Of a stretch of DNA of 64,000 nt, positions 35,335 through 44,059 are shown piece after piece (the stretch's first letter is position 1; the number at the start of each line of letters is the position of its first letter). The stretch is taken from positions 9,388-73,387 of the forward strand of contig DBTZ01000049.1 in NCBI GenBank assembly GCA_002307315.1, written 5' to 3'. This DNA comes from Alphaproteobacteria bacterium UBA1303. GTDB taxonomy: Bacteria; Pseudomonadota; Alphaproteobacteria; Micropepsales; Micropepsaceae. A program made the translations under genes and the position numbers. Under the pieces are notes generated by a model. The model ran no database searches, had not been told where the DNA came from, and was given only the letters and a program-made list of their open reading frames with translations.

Positions 35335-36195
35335 CTACAATCGGCGGACGAGCACGCTCATCCCCGGACGCATGCCGTCGATCGGCTGTACCGGCCGGGC
35401 GCGGATTTCGAAACTGCGCACGTCGTAGCCGTTCGATTGACGGGTCGCCCGCCAGGTGGCGAAATCGCCTTGCGCCCCGATCGTCGTCACCTTGAACTGC
35501 GCGGTGCGCTGCAGCGCCGGAATTTCGCCCTCGACGATCTGCCCCAATTTAAGGCCGTGGAACTGATCTTCGCGCAGGTTCAGCGTCACCCACACATCGC
35601 GCGGAGCGATCAGGGTGAACATCGGATATCCGGCCGGCGCCAGTTCGCCTTCGTTCACCTCGCGGGTGGAAATCTCGCCGGAAATCGGCGCCAGCACGTC
35701 GAGCGCGCCGCCGTTGGCGGCGATCTTCGCCCCATCGACCAGGGTTTGCGGCACCGAACGGGCGGCGCTTACCGCTTCGGCGGCGGCGCGGGCGTTGGCT
35801 TCGGCCTCGTCGCGCTTCTGCGCCGGCACCACGCCGGATTTGTAGAGCGAGGCCACCCGCCGCCAGGTAGCCCGGGCAAGATCGTCGGCGGCCTCGGCCC
35901 GTTTGAGCTGAGCCAGGGCGGCGTCGATTTCGGGGCTGGTGATGGTAGCCAGCACCTGTCCCTTGGTCACGACATCGCCCTCGCGGGCGGCAAGACGGAT
36001 CACCCGGCCGGTGGTTTTGAGCGCCACCCGCACCTCGTCGGTCTGGATAATGCCCTGAACCAGAAACGGCTCGGGCCGCTGCGCCAGATACAGCCCGATG
36101 CCGATGGCGATCATCAGCACGATCAGGACGCCGGACGAAATCAGGATGCCGAGCTTGGACGGCTTCGGCGGATCGACATAGGATTCATCGGTCAT
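35335..36195 (-). CDS. HlyD-family membrane fusion protein
   Basis: A 286-residue periplasmic adaptor (membrane fusion protein) that links the inner membrane permeases to TolC. It has one N-terminal helix (residues 15-37), a split lipoyl domain around V-A-L-K-T-T-G-R-V and L-A-P-I-S-G-E-I, a coiled-coil hairpin between (residues 90-160), and a beta-barrel with D-V-W-V-T-L-N-L-R-E-D-Q. It overlaps the tolC-like gene by ATGA. A longer frame reaching 36642 is a different frame of the tolC-like gene. Confidence 0.93.
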   Translation of the reverse strand: MTDESYVDPPKPSKLGILISSGVLIVLMIAIGIGLYLAQRPEPFLVQGIIQTDEVRVALKTTGRVIRLAAREGDVVTKGQVLATITSPEIDAALAQLKRAEAADDLARATWRRVASLYKSGVVPAQKRDEAEANARAAAEAVSAARSVPQTLVDGAKIAANGGALDVLAPISGEISTREVNEGELAPAGYPMFTLIAPRDVWVTLNLREDQFHGLKLGQIVEGEIPALQRTAQFKVTTIGAQGDFATWRATRQSNGYDVRSFEIRARPVQPIDGMRPGMSVLVRRL

Positions 36196-37655
36196 TTTGC
36201 AATCACCCGATCGGCTTTGGCGACATATTCGGGAAAGCGTTCGGCCTCGCCGCTGGCGAACAGCAAACGGGAAAGCGCCTCGTCGAACCGGAACGCAGCC
36301 TCGGCGCGTTCGACCTGGGCGCGGGAAAGCGCCAGCCGGGCGTCGATCACATCGACCGAGGTGGCATAGCCGGCGCGGAACGCGGCATCCTGGATGCGCA
36401 CATTCTCGCGTGCCGAAGCGATGGCGGAATCGAGCAATTGGAAGCGCTCGCGTGCGGCGTCGAGATCGTTGTAGGCCTTGGTCACCGCGGTTTCGAGATC
36501 GATCCTGGTCTGACGCAGCGCCGCCTGCACCTGGGCCTGCTTCTTCACCGCCGCCTGCTCGGCCTCGCTGCGGTCGATGCCGGAGAACAGCGAGTATTTG
36601 ATGCCCAGCCCGAACGCCCAGTCCGGCACGGAGAGATCCCAATCGTGCCCGGCGAGACCGCGGCCGGTGAAATTGTATTCGCCGAAGGCATAGACCTGCG
36701 GCATACGGTCGGCCGCTTCGATGCGCACGCCCTCGCCCGCCTGATCGTCGAGCGCTTGAAGCCGGGCGATCTGGCCGTGGCTTTTTTGCGCCGCCTCAAG
36801 ATACGCCTTGAGCGGCGGCAGCCTGGTACTCACCACGAACAGCAGGGTAGTGGCATCCGGCGGATGGGACACGTGCAACAGATTGCCCAAGGCCGCCGCC
36901 GCGCTGCGTACGTCGGCCTCGGCCTGGGCCAAGTTTCGCGCGGTTTCGTCGTAGGCCACCTGCGCCTGCAGAGTTTGGGCATGCGGGATGGTGCCGGCCG
37001 TTTCGGCGCGCTGGGCATTGGTCAGATGCAGCTTCAGCCCGTCGCGCACTTCAAGGCGCACGTCGCGCACCTTCAGCGCCAACTGATAGAGGAAATAGAC
37101 TTGAGCGAGTTGGGTGCGCACCTGCTGCTCGGCCAGCGTTGCCTCTGCCCCCGCCTCGCGCACGCCGGCAAAGGCGGCCTTCTGGGTGGCGTCGATCTTG
37201 CCGCCGGTATAGAGCGGCAGGGTGGCGGTGACGTTGGTCTGTATCCCGCTGTTGTGCATGCCCATCACCGCATCGGACGGAAGCTTGGCAGCCAGCGGTG
37301 CCAGCAGCGTTCCCAGGGTGGCATTGCTCGACAGAATGGACGCCGTCGTCGATTTGACCCCGGACAGATTCACATCGAGCGTCTTTTCCGATGCCAGCGC
37401 TTTGGCGTTGAACTCGACCCGAGGATAATCGAGGTAGTCGGTCGAATTGGCGGTGTGCCGGCGGCTTTCGACACCGGCCTTGGCACCGGCCAAGGTATCG
37501 GATTGCGACAGCAGCAGATCGATCGCCTGTTCGAACGACATCCCCTCGCCGAGGGCCGGCGAGGCGCACGCAAAAAACAGCGCCGCCATGACCGACATGA
37601 CAGCCGATAGATGTGGCACTTTCTGCGGCCCGTTCGCCGTATGCGTTCTCATCAT
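36192..37655 (-). CDS. TolC-family outer membrane channel
   Basis: A 487-residue outer membrane efflux protein with the internal duplication of the TolC family (two long coiled-coil repeats, residues about 75-250 and 290-470). A signal peptide ends near A-L-G-E-G. In the exporter operon it is the outer membrane component. The start is uncertain: ATG at 37655 is used; a frame open to an ATG at 37736 would cross a run of nine G; an ATG at the signal peptide itself (37598) is a third choice. No strong ribosome site marks any of them. Confidence 0.88.
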   Translation of the reverse strand: MMRTHTANGPQKVPHLSAVMSVMAALFFACASPALGEGMSFEQAIDLLLSQSDTLAGAKAGVESRRHTANSTDYLDYPRVEFNAKALASEKTLDVNLSGVKSTTASILSSNATLGTLLAPLAAKLPSDAVMGMHNSGIQTNVTATLPLYTGGKIDATQKAAFAGVREAGAEATLAEQQVRTQLAQVYFLYQLALKVRDVRLEVRDGLKLHLTNAQRAETAGTIPHAQTLQAQVAYDETARNLAQAEADVRSAAAALGNLLHVSHPPDATTLLFVVSTRLPPLKAYLEAAQKSHGQIARLQALDDQAGEGVRIEAADRMPQVYAFGEYNFTGRGLAGHDWDLSVPDWAFGLGIKYSLFSGIDRSEAEQAAVKKQAQVQAALRQTRIDLETAVTKAYNDLDAARERFQLLDSAIASARENVRIQDAAFRAGYATSVDVIDARLALSRAQVERAEAAFRFDEALSRLLFASGEAERFPEYVAKADRVIAK

Positions 37656-37711
37656 GAAGCGCTCAAACGTTGGAACATCCGTGTCTGGAGGTATCGACTT
37701 ACGGCTAAGTC

Positions 37712-37720
37712 GGGGGGGGG
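37712..37720. repeat. Run of nine G near the tolC-like start
   Basis: Nine consecutive G on the plus strand (C on the coding strand of the tolC-like gene), 57 bases upstream of the chosen start and inside the frame if the earlier ATG is used. Such runs slip easily during replication. Confidence 0.85.
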
Positions 37721-37911
37721 CAGCATTATCCGACATCGGCCGGACATCAACTTCTATTTTGCACGAGCCTGCCGAACATCGAAAAAGCCTTCACAATCCT
37801 GATCTTATGCAACACAAATGTCACGCGGCCGGCATCGCCAAACCGTCTTGCCGGCGGCGGTGTTTGGATGTTAAATAGTTCGGTTTTGTATTACATGGGA
37901 AAAATCCGACC

Positions 37912-38322
37912 GTGGACAATTGGGAGCTCTTTCGCGCCCACATGCAGCTCTACCGGGCCTTCATGTCCGAGGCGGACGGCAAACTGCATCGGCTCAAGCT
38001 CGGGGTGAAGGATTTCTTCGTCTTCCGCGCGCTTGAGACCCATAGGAATCCCTCCGACATCGCCGACTATCTCATCTTGCCGCGGCCGACCATCACCTTT
38101 CTGATCAAACGGCTGGAGGCGCAGGGCTACGTCAAACGGAAAAGCGTATCCGGCGATTTGCGGAAATTCGAAATCCGCATTACCGCCAAGGGGCGAAAGG
38201 CCTACGAAGCCGCGCGCATCGTCATGACGACGACATTCGAGGCACGTCTGGCGGACGTGCGCACCGCCGAGCTGAAAACCTATGCGGCGGTACTGAACAA
38301 GCTGAGCGAAGGCGGCAAATAA
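37912..38322 (+). CDS. MarR-family transcriptional regulator
   Basis: A 136-residue winged-helix regulator of the MarR family. The DNA-binding part spans about residues 30-100, with D-I-A-D-Y-L-I-L-P-R-P-T-I-T-F-L-I-K-R-L as the helix-turn-helix and the wing D-L-R-K-F-E-I-R-I-T-A-K-G near residue 82. It starts with GTG. It is divergent from the TolC-HlyD-permease operon, the usual position of a MarR repressor that senses the exported compound; that role is inference. Confidence 0.9.
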   Translation: MDNWELFRAHMQLYRAFMSEADGKLHRLKLGVKDFFVFRALETHRNPSDIADYLILPRPTITFLIKRLEAQGYVKRKSVSGDLRKFEIRITAKGRKAYEAARIVMTTTFEARLADVRTAELKTYAAVLNKLSEGGK

Positions 38323-38495
38323 CCATCACATTTTGGTGTAGACTGATCAATCGGCCGGAATCATGCGCCTGGAGTATCCACATCCGCCCGCCTGGCAACG
38401 GACGTTGCCCCATATTTGCCGTACTTTCCCCGGAGGCTGAACTATAGAACAAAACAGCCGGGGGGCGGCGCGCGGCAACCGCGCGTCGGCAACGC

Positions 38496-39587
38496 ATGAA
38501 AGCACATTTTCAGGTTCTCGATGGCCTGCGCGGTACCGCCGCGCTCAGTGTGATCGTCTTTCACATTTTCGAATTGATCACACCCGACTGGGCGCACAAT
38601 CCGCTTCCCCACGGCTATCTGGCGGTGGATTTCTTCTATGCACTGTCGGGGTTCGTGCTCGGCTACGCCTACGACAACCGGCTAGCCAAGGATGCTCCCG
38701 CCAAGTTGAAATTGAGTTTCTGGGGATTTGTCAAACGCCGGTTGATCCGGCTGCACCCGATGGTGCCGGTGGCGGTAACCGCCGGTTTGATCGGTTATAT
38801 GAACGATCCCAACGTCGGCACATCGCAGACGATAGGCGTTGGCCTGACCTTCGGCGCGCTTATACTGGCCTATGGGTTGAACCTATTCCTGCTGCCCTCG
38901 CCGACACTGCCCAACCACTGGGACGAGACCCATTCGCTCGATGCGCCCTCGTGGACGTTGTTCTGGGAATACATCGCTAACGTATTTTTCGTGCTGTGGC
39001 TACACCGTCTCAAGCGTTCCCTGCACGTCGCCCTTCTGATCGTCGCCGGGTTGGCATTGGTCGCCACCGCGACGGGATTCAAGAACAGCCTGGGCTGGGG
39101 CTGGGGATTCGAAACCCTGTGGGTGGCGCCGGTACGCCTCGTCTATCCGTTTCTGGCCGGTCTTTTGGTCTATCGCCTGGACTGGAAGATCAAGGTTCCC
39201 CAGCCCTACCTCGCCGCCTCGGCTCTGGTGCTGGCAGTGCTCGCGTTTCCGGCCCTCGGCAAGTACAATGGCCTTTACGAAGCACTCGCCATCATCTTCG
39301 TCTTTCCGCTGACGCTGGCGGTGGGGGCAAGCATCGACGAGGTAAAAGGCCCGACCGGCCCCTTATGCCGCTTCACCGGCGAATTGTCCTATCCGCTCTA
39401 CATCACCCACTATCCGTTCATCTTCCTATTCGGGCACTGGGTATGGGCAACCCATCCAGGCCAGCCGCTGCTCTATGCGGTTTCGGCAGGGATGTTCGTT
39501 TTCGTCATCCTTTTCGCCACGATAGCGCTTTATCAGTACGACAAGCCGGTGCGCGCCTGGCTGACGCGGCGGTTCGTCGGTTCCTGA
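38496..39587 (+). CDS. Acyltransferase 3 family membrane protein
   Basis: A 363-residue polytopic membrane acyltransferase (OafA/acyltransferase 3 type) that adds acyl groups to surface glycans or lipids. Near the start are L-D-G-L-R-G-T-A-A and the catalytic-type histidine in V-F-H-I-F; F-F-Y-A-L-S-G-F-V-L-G-Y lies near residue 49 and R-R-L-I-R-L-H-P-M near residue 86. About ten helices are predicted. The acceptor is unknown; no capsule or LPS genes are next to it. It stands alone. Confidence 0.92.
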   Translation: MKAHFQVLDGLRGTAALSVIVFHIFELITPDWAHNPLPHGYLAVDFFYALSGFVLGYAYDNRLAKDAPAKLKLSFWGFVKRRLIRLHPMVPVAVTAGLIGYMNDPNVGTSQTIGVGLTFGALILAYGLNLFLLPSPTLPNHWDETHSLDAPSWTLFWEYIANVFFVLWLHRLKRSLHVALLIVAGLALVATATGFKNSLGWGWGFETLWVAPVRLVYPFLAGLLVYRLDWKIKVPQPYLAASALVLAVLAFPALGKYNGLYEALAIIFVFPLTLAVGASIDEVKGPTGPLCRFTGELSYPLYITHYPFIFLFGHWVWATHPGQPLLYAVSAGMFVFVILFATIALYQYDKPVRAWLTRRFVGS

Positions 39588-39596
39588 CCTACCGAC

Positions 39597-40013
39597 TCAA
39601 GCGGCGTGCTGCCTGGTCGCGGCAAGATAGCCGCCGAGTTCGCGATCCTCGCCTTGCATATGATCTAGCAACCAGACCTTCAGGAACTCCATCATGTCGC
39701 TTACACGGGCGGAATTGCTGCGGTCGATGATGTCCTCGCGAAACATTTTGATGTTCAGACGCAGCTTATGGTGCTCGGCGCGATGGCGCTCTTGTGCAGG
39801 GTAGCCCGTCTGGTCCATCAGCGTCTCTTCGTGCTGAAAATGCGTCTCGGTGCAATCGACCAAGCTGTCGAACAGTCCGGCGAAACAATCGTCGGACATG
39901 CCAGCGACCATGCTGTTGTGCAACGATACGACGATGTCGATCATCCGCCGGTGTTCTTCGTCGATCGCCGGTACGCCGACGCTGAGGCCGTCATCCCAAT
40001 TTAGAAACGCCAT
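39597..40013 (-). CDS. Bacteriohemerythrin
   Basis: A 138-residue hemerythrin, a four-helix protein that binds oxygen at a di-iron site. Iron ligands are visible: H in D-E-E-H-R-R-M near residue 22, H and E in H-F-Q-H-E-E near residue 60, H in R-H-R-A-E-H-H near residue 79 and the final H-x-x-x-x-D in D-H-M-Q-G-E-D. It likely buffers or senses oxygen; such proteins are frequent in microaerophilic and magnetotactic alphaproteobacteria. The frame extends upstream to 40214 without similarity. Confidence 0.92.
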   Translation of the reverse strand: MAFLNWDDGLSVGVPAIDEEHRRMIDIVVSLHNSMVAGMSDDCFAGLFDSLVDCTETHFQHEETLMDQTGYPAQERHRAEHHKLRLNIKMFREDIIDRSNSARVSDMMEFLKVWLLDHMQGEDRELGGYLAATRQHAA

Positions 40014-40466
40014 AGCTGACCTCCTTACCCCGCCGGCTGAATGCCGACGCCCCGACCCACCATCGCCATGATGCACATAAGTTATTAATTTATAACTTGA
40101 ATTTAGAACGAACGGCTCTACCGGTTCACGTCCGGAACGCGAGCACCCCCGCCGTGCGGCCGGTTTTCGCCGTGCGATTCTCCCCGCCGCCGCCCGGCAG
40201 TTGCACCGGCACATATCCGATACGGCAGCAGTGCCGTCTGCCGCCCTCTATCGAAAATTGCGCGATTTAGTTTCACGCAAAACGCGAATTTTAGAAATAG
40301 AAAAGTTAAATCATAACGCCGAGTAATTTTCCGCTTCCACTTTGCTGCGGGTTCGGCTTGCGGATTCGGCGGAAAGTTAGGCATGATGCGAGGCGGCGCA
40401 TCGCTTTGCCCCGGACGGAGCGGCGCGCGTGTGATTTGTTCCGGCGGTTGCGGCATCGGCACACTC
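40014..40466. other. Intergenic region between hemerythrin and the cold-shock gene
   Basis: About 450 bases without a supported gene. It is clearly AT-richer in two stretches (40075-40110 and 40260-40330). It must hold the hemerythrin promoter (leftward) and a long leader for the cold-shock gene (rightward), a usual feature of cold-shock mRNAs. No start with a good ribosome site is seen before 40467. Confidence 0.55.
40079..40098. promoter_or_regulatory. Possible operator upstream of hemerythrin
   Basis: An inverted repeat AAGTTAT-N6-ATAACTT, 66 bases upstream of the hemerythrin start. It is the right size and AT content for a dimeric regulator site; it does not match the FNR consensus. Confidence 0.4.
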
Positions 40467-41036
40467 ATGGCGAACTTCGACAACAACGGCATGCAGCCCC
40501 TCGCTCAGGCATCGGTGAAGGGCACGATCAAGTGGTTCAACGATTCTAAAGGATACGGTTTCGTCACGCTGGATAATGGAGGCGATGCGTTCTGTCATGC
40601 CTCGGCGTTATTGCCGCTGGGCGTTACCAACGTCCCGCAGGGCGCGACGATCGTTTGCGATCTGCAAGACTCGCCCCGCGGGCTTCAAGTCGTCGCCGTT
40701 CACGACATCGACACCAGCACGGCGGCGCCGCAGGCGTCGCGTCGGCCCCGCCGCGACTTCGGCAATGCCGGCGGCTACGGCGGCGGGTTCGGGGGCGGCT
40801 ATGATCGCCAAGACAACGGCCCCACCGGTCCGATGGTCGAAGGCAAGGTCAAGTTCTTCAACGACCAAAAGGGCTTCGGTTTCGTCGTGCCCGACGACGG
40901 CAGCACCGACGTCTACGTTCACGCCTCGGCCCTGCGCCGATCCGGCGTGCAGGCCCTGCAGCCGGAGCAACGCATCCGTTACTCCACCCGCCAGGGCGTG
41001 AAGGGTGTCGAGGTCGATCGGGTCGAGGTCATCTGA
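40467..41036 (+). CDS. Cold-shock protein with two CSD domains
   Basis: A 189-residue protein of two cold-shock domains, which bind single-stranded RNA or DNA. The first (residues about 17-80) has G-T-I-K-W-F-N-D-S-K-G-Y-G-F-V and D-A-F-C-H-A-S-A-L; the second (about 125-187) has G-K-V-K-F-F-N-D-Q-K-G-F-G-F-V and D-V-Y-V-H-A-S-A-L. RNP motifs are intact in both. A glycine-rich linker (residues 100-115) joins them. Two-domain forms are typical of alphaproteobacteria. The ATG at 40467 is used; an upstream frame start at 40383 lacks similarity. Confidence 0.93.
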   Translation: MANFDNNGMQPLAQASVKGTIKWFNDSKGYGFVTLDNGGDAFCHASALLPLGVTNVPQGATIVCDLQDSPRGLQVVAVHDIDTSTAAPQASRRPRRDFGNAGGYGGGFGGGYDRQDNGPTGPMVEGKVKFFNDQKGFGFVVPDDGSTDVYVHASALRRSGVQALQPEQRIRYSTRQGVKGVEVDRVEVI

Positions 41037-41055
41037 CCTCCGTTCGCCGCAGCGG

Positions 41056-41400
41056 CTATAAATCTTCTGCGCCGAATTTTTCGCGCCAAAACCGGGCGCG
41101 TTCGGCAAGCTGCGTCTTGCGGATATAGACGCTGTCTTCGTCTTCGAGATCTTTGATCCGCTCCAGCATCTCGAACGAAAAGCTGCCCTCGCCATGCCGT
41201 ATCCAGGCGATTTGCAGACTGCGGTAAAAACTGTTGCCCATGCGCAAGCTGAACCAGACTTTGTTCTGCGCCTTGTCGAGATTGGGCGACGTGCCGACCC
41301 ACACCTCGCCCGTCGCCGCACAGCGCACCGCAAAAACCCCGATGGAGGGCTTGCGCTCCTTGTAGGCGGCAATCGCGACTTTGCGTTCTTCCTTGTTCAT
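41056..41400 (-). CDS. GIY-YIG nuclease family protein
   Basis: A 114-residue protein of the small GIY-YIG group. I-G-V-F-A-V-R and V-W-V-G-T-S take the places of the GIY and YIG motifs, followed by the basic helix N-K-V-W-F-S-L-R-M-G; the classical tyrosines are replaced, as in many short members, so nuclease activity is uncertain. The ATG at 41400 has GAGGGG seven bases upstream. It is convergent with the cold-shock gene and divergent from DUF2239. Confidence 0.7.
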   Translation of the reverse strand: MNKEERKVAIAAYKERKPSIGVFAVRCAATGEVWVGTSPNLDKAQNKVWFSLRMGNSFYRSLQIAWIRHGEGSFSFEMLERIKDLEDEDSVYIRKTQLAERARFWREKFGAEDL

Positions 41401-41451
41401 GGGCACCCCTCGGTTTCGTCCCCATACCGCCGTTGCACCGAAACGTCAATT

Positions 41452-41494
41452 ATACCCGGGTGATATTGACATATAAAATATTACCCGGTTATAA
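41452..41494 (+). promoter_or_regulatory. Promoter of the DUF2239 gene with two ACCCGG sites
   Basis: TTGACA at 41466-41471, a 17-base spacer and TTATAA at 41489-41494 form a near-consensus sigma70 promoter. The motif TACCCGG occurs twice, once just upstream of -35 (41452-41458) and once inside the spacer (41482-41488), both flanked by AT-rich bases. The positions suit a repressor that blocks RNA polymerase. Confidence 0.65.
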
Positions 41495-41519
41495 ATACCT
41501 ATCGCTACGAAACCGGATC

Positions 41520-42110
41520 ATGACCGATATTCTCGCCAAGCCCTGCACCGCCTTCAAAGGCGACACGATGTTGTCGTCGGGACCGTTGATCGAAGTGGCC
41601 CTGGCGGTCAAAACCGCCGCCGAACAAGACGCCACGCCGGCGATTTTGGTGTTCGAGGACGAAACCGGGCATGCCGTCGATTTCGATTTGCGCGGCAGCA
41701 AGGCCGACATCATCGCCCGCCTGACGCGGCCGCAGAAAAAGCCGCCGCCGCCTCGCGAAAAGCCTTCCGAGGCGCGCGGACGCGGACGGCCCAAGCTGGG
41801 CGTCATCGCGCGCGAGGTGACGTTGCTGCCGCGTCATTGGGACTGGCTGGCGGCGCAGCCCGGCGGCGCATCGGTGGCCTTACGCAAGCTGGTGGAGGAC
41901 GCCAGACGTAACGGCGGCGACAAGCAGAAACGGCGCGCGTCGCAAGATGCCGCCTATGGTTTCATGTCGGCGATGGCGGGAAACCGGCCGGGCTACGAAG
42001 AAGCCATCCGCGCGCTCTATGCCGGCGACCGCCCCCGCTTCGAGCAATGCATTGCCGGCTGGCCCGTCGACGTGAAGAACCATGCGGTCAAACTGGCGAG
42101 CGCTTTTTAA
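41520..42110 (+). CDS. DUF2239 family protein
   Basis: A 196-residue member of DUF2239, with no known function. It has an N-terminal part with T-A-F-K-G-D-T-M-L-S-S-G, a central basic, proline-rich segment P-Q-K-K-P-P-P-P-R-E-K and R-G-R-G-R-P-K-L-G-V, then L-L-P-R-H-W-D-W-L-A-A-Q-P-G-G-A-S-V-A-L-R-K-L-V, which resembles a DNA-binding or oligomer module, and the acidic helix ending. The stop overlaps the stop of the Atm1-type gene by three bases, so the two are convergent. Strong promoter upstream. Confidence 0.85.
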   Translation: MTDILAKPCTAFKGDTMLSSGPLIEVALAVKTAAEQDATPAILVFEDETGHAVDFDLRGSKADIIARLTRPQKKPPPPREKPSEARGRGRPKLGVIAREVTLLPRHWDWLAAQPGGASVALRKLVEDARRNGGDKQKRRASQDAAYGFMSAMAGNRPGYEEAIRALYAGDRPRFEQCIAGWPVDVKNHAVKLASAF

Positions 42111-43978
42111 GCTGGTGCGGTTCGCGCCACATCGGGCGAAACCTCGGGATCATTCTCGACTTCCAGCAGACGTTCGCGCGCCGCCGCGGCTTCCTTCTGC
42201 TTGTTCCACATCGAGGCGTAGGCGCGATTCAGGGCGAGCAGTTCTTCATGGCGGCCGCGTTCGACGATGCGGCCGTGGTCGAGCACCAGGATTTCGTCGG
42301 CATCGACTACGGTGGAAAGCCGGTGGGCAATCACCAAGGTGGTGCGATTGCGCGATACGTCCTTCAGCGCGCTTTGGATTTCGCGCTCGGTATGGGTGTC
42401 GAGCGCACTCGTCGCCTCGTCCAGCAAAAGGATCGGCGGGTTCTTCAAAATGGTGCGGGCGATGGCGACGCGCTGCTTCTCGCCACCGGACAGCTTCAGG
42501 CCGCGCTCGCCCACCGTCGAATCGTAACCGTCGGGGAGCGACTTGACGAAGGTATCGATCTGAGCCGCCTCCGCCGCCGCTTCGATCTCGCTTTGCGAGG
42601 CGCCGATACGGCCGTAACCGATGTTGTAGCGCACGGTGTCGTTGAACAGCACGGTATCCTGCGGCACGATGCCGATGGCGGCGCGCAGACTGTTCTGCGT
42701 CACGCCGCGGATGTCCTGACCGTCGATGGTCACCGCACCGCTCTGGATGTCGTAGAAGCGGAACAGAATGCGCGAGATGGTCGATTTTCCCGCCCCCGAC
42801 GGCCCCACCACCGCCACCGTCTTGCCGGCAGGCACGGTGAAGCTGACGCCCTTCAAGACCTGACGCGCCGGATCGTAGGCGAAGCAGACATCGTCGAAAC
42901 GGATCTCGCCGCCGTTCACCTTCAGCGGCGGCGCGCCCGGCTTGTCCTGCACCTCTTGTTCCTTGTGCAGCAACGAGAACATCGCATCCATGTCGACCAG
43001 CGCCTGGGTGATCTCGCGGTAGACCGTACCCAAAAGATTGAGCGGCACGTAGAGCTGCACCAGATAGGCGTTGACCATGACGAAATCGCCCACCGTCAGC
43101 CTTCCAGCCTTGATGCCGTAGGCGGCCAATATCATCACCGCGGCAAGGCCCAGCGCGACGATCACCGCCTGCACGGTGTTGAGCACCGACAGCGAGGTCT
43201 GAGTCTTGATCGACGCTTCGGAGAACCGCTTCATCGCGGAATCGTAACGGGCGGTTTCGTGCCCCTCGCTGCCGAAGTATTTCACCGTCTCGTAATTGAG
43301 CAGGCTATCCACCGTCTTGGTGCTGGCCTCGGTGTCGGAGGCGATCATCTCACGGCGGAACTTGACCCGCCAATTGGTGATGGCGAAGGTGACCCAAATG
43401 TAGACCGCCACCATCGCCAGCGTCACAATCGCGAACCAGACATCGAAATGGTTCAGCATGATGATGGCGATCAGGATCAATTCCAGAATGGTGGGAAAGA
43501 TCGAAAAGATCGCGAAGCTGAGCAGCATGTCGATGCCGCGGGTGCCCCGTTCGATGGCGCGGGACAGGCCGCCGGTCTTGCGTTCCAGATGAAAGCGCAA
43601 CGACAGCGTATGGACATGGGCGAAGGTCGATACCCCGACCTCGCGCAAGGCGTGAAAGGCAACCTTGGCGAAAATGCCGTCGCGCACTTGCGCGAAGGCC
43701 TGCATGACGATGCGCGCCGCGGTATAGGCCGCCACCAGCGTCAGCGGCACCGCCAGCACCAGCGCGACGCGCGAGCCCGACAAGGCATCCACCGCCCGGC
43801 CGAAGAAAATCGGCAGCGACACCGTCGCCACTTTGGCGAGCACCAGGCAGATCAGCGAATAGACCACCCGGCGCTTAAGATCGCTCCGCCCCTTCGGCCA
43901 CAGATACGGCAACAGCATGCCGAGCGGCCGGAACGACGGCGTACCTTCGAATTCGGATTCGGTCACATGCTGGGCCAT
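42107..43978 (-). CDS. Atm1-type ABC exporter
   Basis: A 623-residue fused ABC transporter (six helices plus ATPase) of the Atm1/HMT family, which exports glutathione-linked sulfur or metal species across the inner membrane. The family motif N-Y-E-T-V-K-Y-F lies in the membrane part near residue 235. ATPase motifs: Walker A G-P-S-G-A-G-K-S-T, signature L-S-G-G-E-K-Q-R, Walker B I-L-L-L-D-E-A-T-S-A and the H-loop A-H-R-L-S. The ATG at 43978 is preferred to a TTG eight codons upstream. Confidence 0.94.
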   Translation of the reverse strand: MAQHVTESEFEGTPSFRPLGMLLPYLWPKGRSDLKRRVVYSLICLVLAKVATVSLPIFFGRAVDALSGSRVALVLAVPLTLVAAYTAARIVMQAFAQVRDGIFAKVAFHALREVGVSTFAHVHTLSLRFHLERKTGGLSRAIERGTRGIDMLLSFAIFSIFPTILELILIAIIMLNHFDVWFAIVTLAMVAVYIWVTFAITNWRVKFRREMIASDTEASTKTVDSLLNYETVKYFGSEGHETARYDSAMKRFSEASIKTQTSLSVLNTVQAVIVALGLAAVMILAAYGIKAGRLTVGDFVMVNAYLVQLYVPLNLLGTVYREITQALVDMDAMFSLLHKEQEVQDKPGAPPLKVNGGEIRFDDVCFAYDPARQVLKGVSFTVPAGKTVAVVGPSGAGKSTISRILFRFYDIQSGAVTIDGQDIRGVTQNSLRAAIGIVPQDTVLFNDTVRYNIGYGRIGASQSEIEAAAEAAQIDTFVKSLPDGYDSTVGERGLKLSGGEKQRVAIARTILKNPPILLLDEATSALDTHTEREIQSALKDVSRNRTTLVIAHRLSTVVDADEILVLDHGRIVERGRHEELLALNRAYASMWNKQKEAAAARERLLEVENDPEVSPDVARTAPA

Positions 43979-44059
43979 GATTTCGCTTTCGGCGCGCTTC
44001 AAAACTTGCGGGAAACTGTTTAGGAAGGTGCGTCATTCCGTGCAACCCTCCAGGCGATT

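Noticed and set aside
42047..44023. A 658-codon open frame on the plus strand
   Set aside because: It is antisense to the Atm1-type transporter along its whole length and has the composition of an antisense shadow.
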